Positions 9,716 through 18,944 of a stretch of 64,000 nt of DNA are shown here, piece by piece. The stretch is from the NCBI GenBank assembly GCA_012931725.1, contig CM022948.1, positions 92,028,215 through 92,092,214 on the forward strand. The letters are read 5' to 3'. Position numbers and translations under genes: made by a program. Below the pieces are notes generated by a model. That model had not been told where the DNA came from, made no database searches, and worked only from the letters and a program-made list of their open reading frames with translations. Source of the stretch: Litsea cubeba. Its lineage: Eukaryota > Streptophyta > Magnoliopsida > Laurales > Lauraceae. Within the stretch, counting starts at the first letter, position 1. Each line of letters opens with the position of its first letter.

Positions 9716-12283
9716 ATGAACCGAAAGTATAAATCTGGTTATCAAAAGCGACAAGAAAAAAGAAAAACAGATGGGGAGATTGAATCTCAAAGAGGAGCTA
9801 TTTTTAAATTTATAAAAAACTATAAACAAAGTGAATCGGTTAGTTCAAGTGATAAACTAGCAAATGAACAACATGATCAACCAATAGAAGTGGATAATAA
9901 TGAAAATATACTACAAACTGATCATAATGTAAATTTTGTTCCTAGTGTTTCTATTCAAGAGAACATAGAAGAAAATCAAACTGATGATAATGAAATAAAT
10001 GATAACCCAACAGAAGACTTGCTAATTACTAGTATTGATGAGAACCTCAATGAGCAATCTAACTCTTTAGTTCAAGATATGTATGACCCCGGGCGATGGG
10101 GTAAAATTGATAACAAACTAAGAGACTTGTTAGTTGAGAAGGGTCCAATTAGAGTTAATGATATAGAATTTCCTATTGATATGAAGACGAAAAGAAAATT
10201 TTCAGCTAAATTTTATTCCCAAGTAGCGCCAAATGGAGAGAAGTTTGATAGAAATTGGTTAGTGTATTCAAAATATTGCAATAAGGTATTTTGTTTCTGT
10301 TGCAAGTTATTTAATTCAAGTTGCACCCAATATCAATTAAATAGTGAAGGGACTGATGATTGGCAAAATATTGGTTCCAAACTTAAAAAACATGAACTGA
10401 CTAGTGAACACATTGATAATCTGACACTTTGGGATGAGTTGAGCACAAGATTAAAAAACAAAACAACAATTGATAAGCATATCCAAGAGCAAATTGATAG
10501 GGAAAAAGAACATTGGAATAATGTACTATTAAGAATTATTGCGGTTGTTAAGACAATTTCTAAAAATAACATGGCATTTCGTGGAAAGAATGAGAAAATT
10601 TATGAAGCTAATAATGGTCTTTTTTTGAGCTTAATTGAAATGATTGCGGAGTTTGATCCTATTATGCAAGAACATCTCCGGCGTATCAAACATGATAAAT
10701 TAAAAATTCATTATCTTAGTCACAATATACAAAATGAATTGATACAATTATTGGCATCTGAAATAAAAAATAAAATTATTTCAAAAATTAAGGAAGCAAA
10801 ATATTATTCTATTATACTTGATTGCACTCCTGATATAAGTCACCAAGAACAAATGACTGTTGTATTACGTTGTGTTGATATATCTTCAAGTCTTATAAGA
10901 ATCGAAGAGTATTTTCTGGACTTTTTAAAAGTAGAGGACACGTCGGGTAAAGGACTTTTTAATAAGCTTTTATGTATTTTAGAAGAATATAAATTAGATT
11001 TTAAGGACATTAGAGGTCAAGGGTATGATAATGGATCAAATATGAAAGGTAAAAATCAAGGTGTCCAAAAAAAGATTGTTAGATATAAATCCTAGAGCAT
11101 TTTACTCTCCATGTGGATGCCACAGTCTTAACTTAGTATTATGTGATATGGCGAATTCTTGTTCAAAGGCAGTATCATTTTTTGGAATTTTACAACGTAT
11201 TTATTGTTTGTTTTCTTCCTCTACAAAACGATGGGATGTTTTACGAAAATATTTAACTAAATATACCGTGAAGACTTTGTCACCAACACGTTGGGAGAGT
11301 CAAGTTGATAGTGTTAAAGCATTAATTAGTCAATCATCAGAAATTAGGGATGCTTTACTCGAGTTAGCAAAAACTAGCGACGATCCAAAAACAAAGAGTG
11401 AAGCGGAAAGTCTAGCATTACATGATTTAGAAAATTATGAGTTTTTGTTTGGAATGGTTATTTGGCATGAAATATTAACTAATGTGAATTTTGTTAGTAA
11501 GGATTTACAATCTAAGGATATGCCTATTGACATGGCTATAAATCAAATAAAGGGTCTAATCACATTTTTTAAAAAGTATAGAGAAGAAGGATTTGAAAAG
11601 GCTAAAGTAGCATCTATAGATATTGCACGTCAAATGGATATAGAACCGGTATTTCGTGAAAAACGTGTAATTCGGAGAAAGAGACAATTTGATGAGAATG
11701 TCGATAATGAACTAATTCAATCTCCTGAAGAGTCTTTTAGAACTAATTTTTTCTTATATATAATTGATCAAGCGATTTCATCTTTTAGTAATAGATTTGA
11801 ACAGTTAAAAGTTTTTGAAGAAACGTTCGGATTTTATTTGGTTTAAAAAAATTGAAATCAATAGATGATGATAGGTTAAAAGAATATTGTCTTAATCTTG
11901 AAAGTTTTCTGAAACATGGAGAGAGTTGTGATATTGATGGCACAGATTTATTTTTAGAATTAAGACTACTAAGAGAAATTTTAGATACTGAAAATGAGTC
12001 CGCAATTAAAATATTAAACTATTTGAAAAGAATACAATCTTTTCCAAACGCTTACATAGCTTATAGAATATTATTGACGGTACCCGTAACCGTTGCTTCC
12101 GCAGAAAGAAGTTTTTCAAAACTAAAGTTAATTAAATCTTATTTAAGATCAACCATGTCACAAGAAAGATTGAGTGGATTAGCTACATTATCTATAGAAA
12201 GAGATTTTCTAGAAGAACTTGAATACAAAGATTTAATTAGTAATTTTGCATCTCAAAAAGCAAGAAAAATAAAATTCAATTAA
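9716..12283 (+). pseudogene. hAT transposase (TTF zinc finger/DUF4371/dimerisation type) with two frameshifts
   Basis: Three consecutive blocks make one transposase: 9716-about 11085, about 11085-11840 and about 11840-12283. The start MNRKYKSGYQKR fits the basic N-terminus of plant zinc-finger-MYM-like hAT proteins; an ATG at 9674 adds 14 unrelated residues. A TTF-type zinc finger region with CNKVFCFCCKLF follows, then a DUF4371-like catalytic core with LDCTPDISH and GQGYDNGSNMKG, then ASAERSFSKLKLIK and STMSQERL of the hAT dimerisation domain. The first break is in an A-run near 11085, the second in a T-run near 11833. Both are homopolymer indels, so sequencing error is possible, but as read the protein is broken. 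Confidence 0.92.
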
Positions 12284-12515
12284 AGTTTTTGAAACGTAAA
12301 AATTTCTTCATGTTAAAAAAAAAAAAAATTTAAGTCCGCCAAAGTATTTTAATAATACATTGCCGGTCCCAAGCCCGGATAAAGGATGAGGGTTTGCATA
12401 CGAAATAACATAAAATAAATCAATATAGCAATTTTTTGGGTATTAATAGCAAAAGGCCCCCTATTCGAACTTTGCTTAGGGCCCCCAATTGTATTGAGCC
12501 GCCCCTGGTAATGAT

Positions 12516-13385
12516 GGAATCATTCAAACTACCAAGAGAATGTTAAACAATAAGTTTGATATGAAAGATATGGGTGTTGCTGATGTCATACTAGGAATTA
12601 AAATTTCTAAATCATCGGATGGACTTATATTATCTCAATCGCACTATATTGAGAAAATACTCCAGAAATATAATCAAGATAATAGCAGTCCAGCGAGAAC
12701 ACCTATAGATATTAGTATCCATCTATCCAAAAACACTGGAAAAGGCATATCACAATGCGAATATGCGCAAATAATTGGGAGCCTAATGTATGTCATGAAT
12801 TGCACTCGTCCTGACATTGCATATGCTGTTAGTAAACTGAGTAGATACACAAGTAACCCAGGATCAGACCATTGGAAGGCCATAGTCAGGGTTTTAAGAT
12901 ATTTAAAATACACCCAAAACTATGGATTGCATTACTCGAGATATCCAGCAGTACTTGAAGGCTACTGTGATGCCAACTGGATATCAGATACCAATGATTC
13001 CAAATCCACAAGTGGATATCTATTCACACTTGGTGGTGCAGCGGTATCATGGAAATCTTCTAAACAAACATGCATTGCTAGATCCACTATGGAATCTGAG
13101 TTTATTGCACTGGATAAAGCTGGCGAAGAAGCTGAATGGCTTCGTCAATTCCTAGAAGATATTCCGATATGGTCAAAACCTGTGCCTCCTATCTGCATTC
13201 ATTGCGATAGTCAATCAGCAATTGGTAGGGCGCAGAGTACCATATATAACGGTAAGTCTCGACATATTCGTCGGAGGCATAATACCGTGCGACAACTGCT
13301 CTCTAATGGCATTATGATTATTGAGTACATAAAGTCCATGGATAACATTGCGGATCCCTTTACCAAAGGTTTAGCAAGAGAGTAA
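12516..13385 (+). pseudogene. Copia reverse transcriptase C-terminus and RNase H, severed from its start
   Basis: After the right target duplication (12508-12515) the copia protein resumes in register with the half ending at 7964. It contains KDMG.ADVILGIKI, the thumb-region IGSLMYVMNCTRPDIAYAV, and an RNase H domain with GYCDANW, STSGYLFTLGG, TESEF-like MESEFIAL, HCDSQSAI and the closing NIADPFTKGL. No stop interrupts it before 13385. It lacks its own start and is inactive unless the hAT element excises precisely. The first in-frame ATG is at 12540. Confidence 0.93.
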
Positions 13386-14010
13386 GTAAATCGTTTCGAG
13401 AGGAATGGGCTTAAAGCCTATGAATGAAAAGTCGCCATAATGGCAACCCAACCTAGTTGACTGGAGATCCCAAGATCTAGGTTCAAAGGGACAACCAAAT
13501 TGTGTGTGACTTAACGATATCACTATGGAGATAATATCTCCCGCTCATTCCTATAATAATAATAGTGATATCTGTAGCGAAAATTAGGGTAAGCAAGGCT
13601 TTTAATGATTCTTATATCTTGACTAATCAAGTGGGGTATAGCAGGATACTCCTAATAAGAATCACCTATGTGAGTGTGAACTGGGCCGTTTCTATGAGAA
13701 TAATAAGGCTAAATTCTCTAAAGCACTCATGAAAACCAGGCATTGTTCAGGGCCAAAATGAACACAATCATTAGAACCAACTGTGTCCAGGAAGATTCTA
13801 TGTGAACTCTATTGTCTCGATTTACGTAAAAGGTTGAGTAGTTCAAGACATCACGTTCACTGTTCAACCAGTAAACTCGATAGTACTTCACAAGGGAAGG
13901 TTCAAGGCCACAAGCTACCTTTCTATATACAGAAAATTTCCATTTGTACTCTCTCTGTGTGTCTGCATATCATTTCATTGCTTTCAGTTAATTTCATTCA
14001 TGTGGGGGAT
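13386..14010 (+). other. Copia 3' untranslated region and polypurine tract
   Basis: This is noncoding sequence between the RNase H stop and the 3' LTR. It ends with the purine tract GTGGGGGAT at 14002-14010, immediately before the LTR TG, as expected for plus-strand priming. Confidence 0.85.
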
Positions 14011-15103
14011 TGTTGGAAAAATGGCTAAGAGAACCCACCTTTAGGCTATCTTTGGGCCAAACTAAAAGTGGGACCCACTTATAGTTTTAGGTGAGAATAC
14101 ATGGGAATGTAATCTACTCCATGAGTAGACTAATGACATGTATTGGGTTGCTCTAATCCATTAAGGAGTGAATGAGAAATTGCCTCCTAAACAATACTAC
14201 TTGAACATGTTAAACATGGAAAGAAAGGGAAGTGGAAAACTTGCTTCCCACATTGCTTGAGAGCAATACATTTCTTTGGTATAAATATGTTTACCTTAGT
14301 GGTATAAGATGAGCCCCAAGGGGCATCCCACTTTTGTGGAGGAGGGAGGACGTAGATCTTTGTTGGGTCACCACCGGGTCACCACCACACGCGCGCGCGC
14401 GCCCCGCCCCGCCCCGACCCGGACCGGACCGGGCCGGGCTTGGGCTTCACGCGCGGGTCGGGCTTGGCTCGACCCACTACCCATTATTAATTTTTTGGAG
14501 AAATTTTTATTAAAATAATAATTTCTTTTTGGATTTAAATGGGGTGTGTCCAAGAGGTGTGTGTCCTTTCATTTGTGAAAGGGTGTGTCTAAAGAAGAAG
14601 CATCTGTTCACTGAACAGTCACTGTTCTGAACAGATGCAACTCCATTGAAAGGTTGTCTGCAGCAGTCTATTTAAACTCTCAATCCCATTCGTTTTTCAA
14701 TCATCCAATTCACTGCTGCTGTTGCACAATTTCGAGTCTGCATAGTCAGTCAAGAGAGAGTCCTGCTGTTGCACTCTGGTTCAAATAGTCACACAGTTTT
14801 GCAGTGCTGCTACTGTGTGTTGATCATTGTATCCTGGGAGACAGAAGCCACTGAAGCCTGTTAGCACCATTGCAGGGGCGAAATTTGTCTTAAGGACATA
14901 GTGTTAAACACTAGCCTTGATCTGCCTTCTACTGCGAATTTCTAAGTTTCGTAAAAGACAACAACGAAGTACTGTTATTCTGCCTTCAAACAGTAAGAGA
15001 ATTTCAATTCGAAGATTACTTTCTGTAACTCTATTTTACTGTTGCTATTGTGAGGATCTGTTTCCTAAATACTGAATTACGTATCTGTGTACTCCGAACA
15101 ACA
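14011..15103 (+). repeat. 3' LTR of the copia element (1093 bp)
   Basis: It matches the 5' LTR nearly base for base but contains two extra blocks, 14353-14525 and 14643-14714. It ends CCGAACAACA and is followed directly by GGATT, the right target duplication. This copy is probably closer to the family's full-length LTR. Confidence 0.95.
14353..14525 (+). repeat. CpG-rich module present only in the 3' LTR
   Basis: The 173-bp block contains a CG dinucleotide run (about 14389-14401), CCCCG repeats and GGACC/GGGCC words, then turns AT-rich. The 5' LTR has a clean junction at the equivalent point. The composition differs sharply from the rest of the LTR. Confidence 0.8.
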
Positions 15104-15260
15104 GGATTTTATCCCTAGATTTAGAGAGGCTCTTAATTAGAGGATGCCAATGGATTCTCCTCATCTGGTCGGTATCAGGACTCCAAAAAATCGTGAAACA
15201 CATGAGTTGACTCTTATCCGAACTCTTCAAGATGGAGAAACGGCGAATGATCACTATACG

Positions 15261-15587
15261 TAGGGATGTAAATGGGTATCCGATTCTCCGATCACCCAAA
15301 TATTACGACCCGTTAAAAATCAGGTCTGGGTCCCTATTTAAGCTCCGATAAGTAAATGGGTCCGGGTCCGGCTCCACCTTGGTTCGGACCCATAGACCCG
15401 AGACCTGACATATTACCTCAGTTTTCGAAAATCTCTCCTAAAATTCATATTTTTTTTAATATCATTCTCTACCTAAAGACGGACCCGAATCCAGACCCGT
15501 CCCATATATGGTTCTGGTTCCGGAGCCAAGAAGCCGGTTCCGAAACAGTTCCGGACTCGGACCGGAACCGACCCGTTTACAACCCTA
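15261..15587. repeat. hAT-type MITE (327 bp) with near-perfect 8-bp duplication
   Basis: Terminal inverted repeats are TAGGGATGTAAATGGGT on the left and, on the other strand, TAGGGTTGTAAACGGGT on the right. The flanks ACTATACG (15253-15260) and ACTACACG (15588-15595) differ at one base. The interior is rich in GGGTCCGG/CCGGACCC words. It codes for nothing and sits just downstream of the copia element. Confidence 0.85.
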
Positions 15588-15605
15588 ACTACACGTGACG
15601 TGAGG

Positions 15606-15940
15606 AGCCACATTCCATGTCCAAACAGTATTGTTTTACTTTTTCGTTGAAACCAAAACATCCATTTTGTCAAAATATCAGCTATATTTAGAATACATAG
15701 GAATTCATTATTAAAAAGGTGATAGAGAAGGATATGAGACAGTGGCGAAACCAGAGGGGGGTTGGCAGGGACCATGGCCCCCACATTCCACGTCCAAACA
15801 GTATTGTTTTACTTCTTCGTTGAAACCAAAACATCCATTTTGTCAAAATATCAGCTATATTAAGAATACATAGGAATTCATTATTAAAAGGGTGATAGAG
15901 AAGGATATGAGACAGTGGCGGAACCAGAAGGGGGTCCCCC
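15606..15940. repeat. Tandem duplication of about 175 bp
   Basis: The segment beginning GAGCCACATTCCATGTCC (15606) recurs from about 15781 with CACATTCCACGTCC, and similarity runs through CAGTGGCGAAACCAG / CAGTGGCGGAACCAG at the end of each unit. The two units differ at only a few positions. Confidence 0.85.
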
Positions 15941-15956
15941 CCCCTCCCCAAAAAAA

Positions 15957-15995
<39 letters not shown>

Positions 15996-16048
15996 AAAAC
16001 CCCCCTTTTCTTTACAATATTTTTATAATTTTTTACATATGCCCCCCC

Positions 16049-16079
<31 letters not shown>

Positions 16080-16220
16080 AAAAAAAAAAAAAGAAAAAAG
16101 AAAAAAAAAGAAAAACCTCTATATGTTTTAAAAACTACATCTATTTTTTAATTGTGGCCCTCCCAAAATAGCTTACTTACATAGTGGCCCCCCTAATGAA
16201 GAATTTTTGGGTCGCCCCTG
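15913..16220. repeat. Non-autonomous hAT-like element with low-complexity core
   Basis: The left end CAGTGGCGGAACCAG and right end GGGTCGCCCCTG are inverted copies of the CAGGGGCGGACCCAG-type terminus seen at 17283 and 30074. The core is a series of simple tracts: AAAT repeats (about 15953-15998), a C run (about 16044-16069) and an A run to about 16092. No exact 8-bp duplication is seen, although TATGAGA occurs on both sides at a 3-bp offset. Confidence 0.6.
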
Positions 16221-17274
16221 AATTATGAGATGAGTGATGAAGGATATAAAATGAAGATGTATATAAGATCTTCACTTTTTTATATATTGAATTACTAGTT
16301 ATCCCATATTTTTCTTTGTAACTACTTTTCACATGAAATCTTATGTATTCTAATGCGAATAAATAATTAGTGAAACTATCCTTAACAAGAGATAAGAAAG
16401 AAGGAAGTGGCAAAAGTCACTACATTGTAATCATGATCCACGTAAAGACTTTGCAAGACAAATCAACTTTCATGAGACCCACTAAGAGGGGCATGTAAAT
16501 ATGTCTGGTAAGTGGGTGGGGCCAATGTAGACAAGAAGCCGTGGCACATGGGCCATATGATGTCTCCATCAAATCCATCACAACCAAAGGAGACATACCA
16601 GGTTGCTCCTTCACAGGAACAAAGGGAAATGCTCTTACCCCTACACCTGCGTACAAAACTCTTGTGAAGATCATGCAGGTGGTTTTTATGTTCTCATGCA
16701 TGTGCAAGTCACTGCCGTTTCATGTGAACCTCACATGGCATTCATCTCAAAATCTCAATGGGAGGAAATGCTCCCAACAGTGTCCACTTGCGTATTTATG
16801 TGACCAGGTCCGACTCCGACCTACTCAATTGGATGGTGTAAATGGCCAAAATATAATGTGCAAAAACTTGTACAGTGAGAACAGGGAAGTTTTTGTTTGG
16901 AAATATTGGTGTTGCACAACTTAGAATATGAGATAAGCCTAGCAACATGAAATTATACAAAGTGAGGAGAATGGTCTCGCAAATTGGAAAGCGTTGTGGC
17001 CATCTAGCAGGCATCTACGACGAAAGGGGGGTAAAAAAAAAAGTGAATAGTTTTTAATGATAAGACATACCATACAATAGAGTTTGTAGGGTCCACTTGC
17101 CTACTAATTTCAGAGGCGGAACTATGGTCCCTCTGGATTTCAAAAAACCCTACTTAAGTTTAATGTAAATTAAAAAATAATAATTTACAATGACCCCTCC
17201 ATGATTTTCTTTTTACAATGCTTTCCGCACCCCTTTAGAGATTATCTATTACCTGTTAAGAGGTTTGTTAGGAT
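16221..17274. other. Noncoding, no recognisable gene
   Basis: Overlapping short frames on both strands at 16420-16924 do not resemble any protein I know. A worn GAGGCGGAACTATGG at about 17112 hints at another old CAGGGGCGGA-type hAT end. Confidence 0.45.
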
Positions 17275-17282
17275 GTTAGTGA

Positions 17283-17996
17283 CAAGAGTGGACCCAGGAA
17301 ATTTAAACGGGGGTTGAGGGCGGCGGGGGCTTAATGTAAAGGAAACATTGGGGGAAAGTGCAAATACTGATGGGTCAAGCCCAATCCGGATAGCGACAAT
17401 GAGTCAGGTCCGAGTAACCCGGTCCGTCTAGGATCGTGGGTCAGGCCAGAATAGCCCCGTTGAGATCCGGGTTTCGTTAAACGAAGCCTCGTCACCGCAT
17501 GCTCCAAGTCATCGCGACGAAGTCCTCCCCTAACCTGCATTTACCAAGTCTCGCGGAGAGGATCTCACCTGCCTTCCACCTGGCTCGATCCTCAAGGACA
17601 CGTCTGACGCTCCAAAGAGACGTTGAACCGATTGCATCCCCACCTGGTGGGAAAGAGTTATAAATAGAGTCCTCTCATCACTTGAGAGGGGATGGTTTTT
17701 TTGCATACTTTCTCATATCTGTAACCCTCGACATTAATCAAAGATCACCATTTTGAAGTGGACGTAGGTCACGCTTGACCGAACCACTATAAATCTCTCA
17801 TCTCTCTTCATTTACTGCACAGTATTAATTATCTGACCGGTGGTGTCCGAATTCCTCTATTTTGGCATCATCAAATATAAAAGAGAATACATATTAATTA
17901 TCAGAATCTATAAGGGGTTCTTTGAAATCTTAAACTTTTTTTCCAAGTAAGGTGGGGGCTTCAGCCCCTAGACCCTTGTACCTGGGTTTGCCCCTG
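17283..17996. repeat. hAT-type MITE with exact 8-bp duplication, itself hit by an LTR element
   Basis: The ends CAAGAGTGGACCCAGG (17283) and CCTGGGTTTGCCCCTG (to 17996) are inverted copies with several mismatches. The target duplication GTTAGTGA is exact at 17275-17282 and 17997-18004. Most of the interior is a separate LTR at 17368-17870, so the MITE itself is only about 210 bp. Confidence 0.9.
17368..17870 (+). repeat. Solo LTR (503 bp) nested in the MITE
   Basis: The segment starts TGATGGGTC and ends GGCATCA, matching TG...CA termini with an inverted TGATG/CATCA pair. It contains a promoter-like TATAAATAG (about 17660). No retroviral-type coding region accompanies it. CAAATA occurs just outside both ends (17361-17366 and 17872-17877), which may be the target duplication with one base ambiguous on each side. 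A solo LTR formed by LTR-LTR recombination is the simplest reading. Confidence 0.75.
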
Positions 17997-18126
17997 GTTA
18001 GTGATGTTAGGATGTTAACGTAGATAATCCTTATCCTCTGGAAAAAGGTAAGTTCGTATTCGATTCTATATATATATACACACACACACATACATACATG
18101 TATGTACATGCATATATACATATATC

Positions 18127-18512
18127 GGGGGTAGCTCTATGAAGCTCAAGTGTGAGGTGGGGCCCACATGGGGACCCACATGGGTATGGGGATGTGGAGA
18201 TTTCAAGGACTCCCTGGAGCTCTCCTCTTTGCAAAAAATCAGCCATAATTGTGATTTTTGAATGGCTCATGTCCACCAACTTTCGGTCAGATATGAATTT
18301 ATTGAACCATTGGATCAACTGCGTACCGATCCGAATGGACTATTGCTCATTAAACTTTTGGGACCCAGATAGAGATGATAGAAATTACGGTTGATGCTGA
18401 ATTTTTTGCAGATAAGAGGGTCCCAGGGAGTCCTTGAAATCCCTCCCATCCCCATACGGATACCCATGTGAGTTCGCAGGTGGACCCCACCACATACTTG
18501 AGCTTGCCTTAT
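18127..18512. repeat. MITE with imperfect long inverted ends
   Basis: The left end AAGCTCAAGTGTGAGGTGGG (about 18138) pairs with CACATACTTGAGCTTG (about 18491-18506) on the right, and inner arms contain AAGGACTCCCTGG against CCAGGGAGTCCTT. The middle carries GATCCGAATGGACTATT and GGGACCCAGAT, which resemble the element at about 38870-39150. The target duplication is not resolved. Confidence 0.65.
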
Positions 18513-18566
18513 GATCTTAAGCTTGAGCTTTAGAGATGCTTGCCATATATATATATATATATATAT

Positions 18567-18944
18567 GGGAATATTCATGTACATCCTTCCCTCACCATAT
18601 GGTGAGGGATAAACTAAATGGGGCCCACCTAGGGACCCACTGATCGTGGGACTTATGGGGGGGGTGAAAAGAGACATCTTGGATGAGCTCCTATATCAAA
18701 TTTGGGATCAGTCCCATGCCTCTAACCCCGTCATTTGTGGCCTACAAATTTAACGATTTTATTTTAAAGGAGAAAATTAACCCTCAATCCAACGATCCAA
18801 TCCATTTGGATAGGTGAGAATTCAATAGGTCTAGTGTACTTAAGGGGTTCCATGTGTGTGGATGGTTCGGATGTATTATAAAGTCAACTCTGCTATGTTG
18901 TCCCTTACCATAATATGATGTGAAATGGATGCACATAAATATTT
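18567..18944. repeat. MITE inserted in a TA-rich tract
   Basis: The left GGGAATATTCATGTACATCC and right GGATGCACATAAATATTTC are inverted copies, and each end also has a CCCTCACCATATGG-type block. A perfect 20-bp palindrome, CCCTCACCATATGGTGAGGG, lies at 18589-18608. Both flanks are (TA)n runs. The interior has the same order of words as the element at 52534-52909 (TATCAAATTTG, TCTAACCCC, ACAA.TTTAA, CCAACG.TC). Confidence 0.7.

Larger units (their letters stand above)
7965..12507 (+). mobile_element. hAT DNA transposon nested in the copia reverse transcriptase
   Basis: The ends are inverted copies, CAGGGCCGGCTCAA at 7965 and its near-complement TTGAGCCGCCCCTG ending at 12507, with two mismatches. 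An exact 8-bp target duplication GTAATGAT lies at 7957-7964 and 12508-12515, the size expected for hAT. The interior carries a decayed transposase with a hAT dimerisation domain and, near the left end, a small reading frame that looks like a chloroplast transit peptide. The host copia is young, so this insertion is younger still. Confidence 0.96.
3788..15103 (+). mobile_element. Ty1/copia LTR retrotransposon, complete, split by a nested hAT element
   Basis: The element runs from TGTTGG (3788) to CAACA (15103) and is flanked by the 5-bp direct repeat GGATT at 3783-3787 and 15104-15108. It has two LTRs, a leader, a gag-protease-integrase frame, a reverse transcriptase/RNase H frame interrupted at 7964, and a purine-rich GTGGGGGAT tract just before the 3' LTR. 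The domain order protease, integrase, reverse transcriptase identifies copia. Over the roughly 840 bases shared by both LTRs I count by eye about three substitutions and one single-base indel, so insertion was recent. No canonical initiator-methionine primer site is visible directly after the 5' LTR. Confidence 0.95.

Noticed and set aside
14309..14553. Arg/Pro/Ala-rich frames across the CpG-rich LTR block
   Set aside because: Composition alone keeps them open; they lie inside an LTR.
16420..16924. Overlapping frames of 95-127 residues on both strands
   Set aside because: No motif, no splice structure and no resemblance to known proteins.
18152..18394. 80-residue frame inside the 18127 MITE
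   Set aside because: The same element type at 38876-39175 gives a different chance frame; the sequence is a MITE core.
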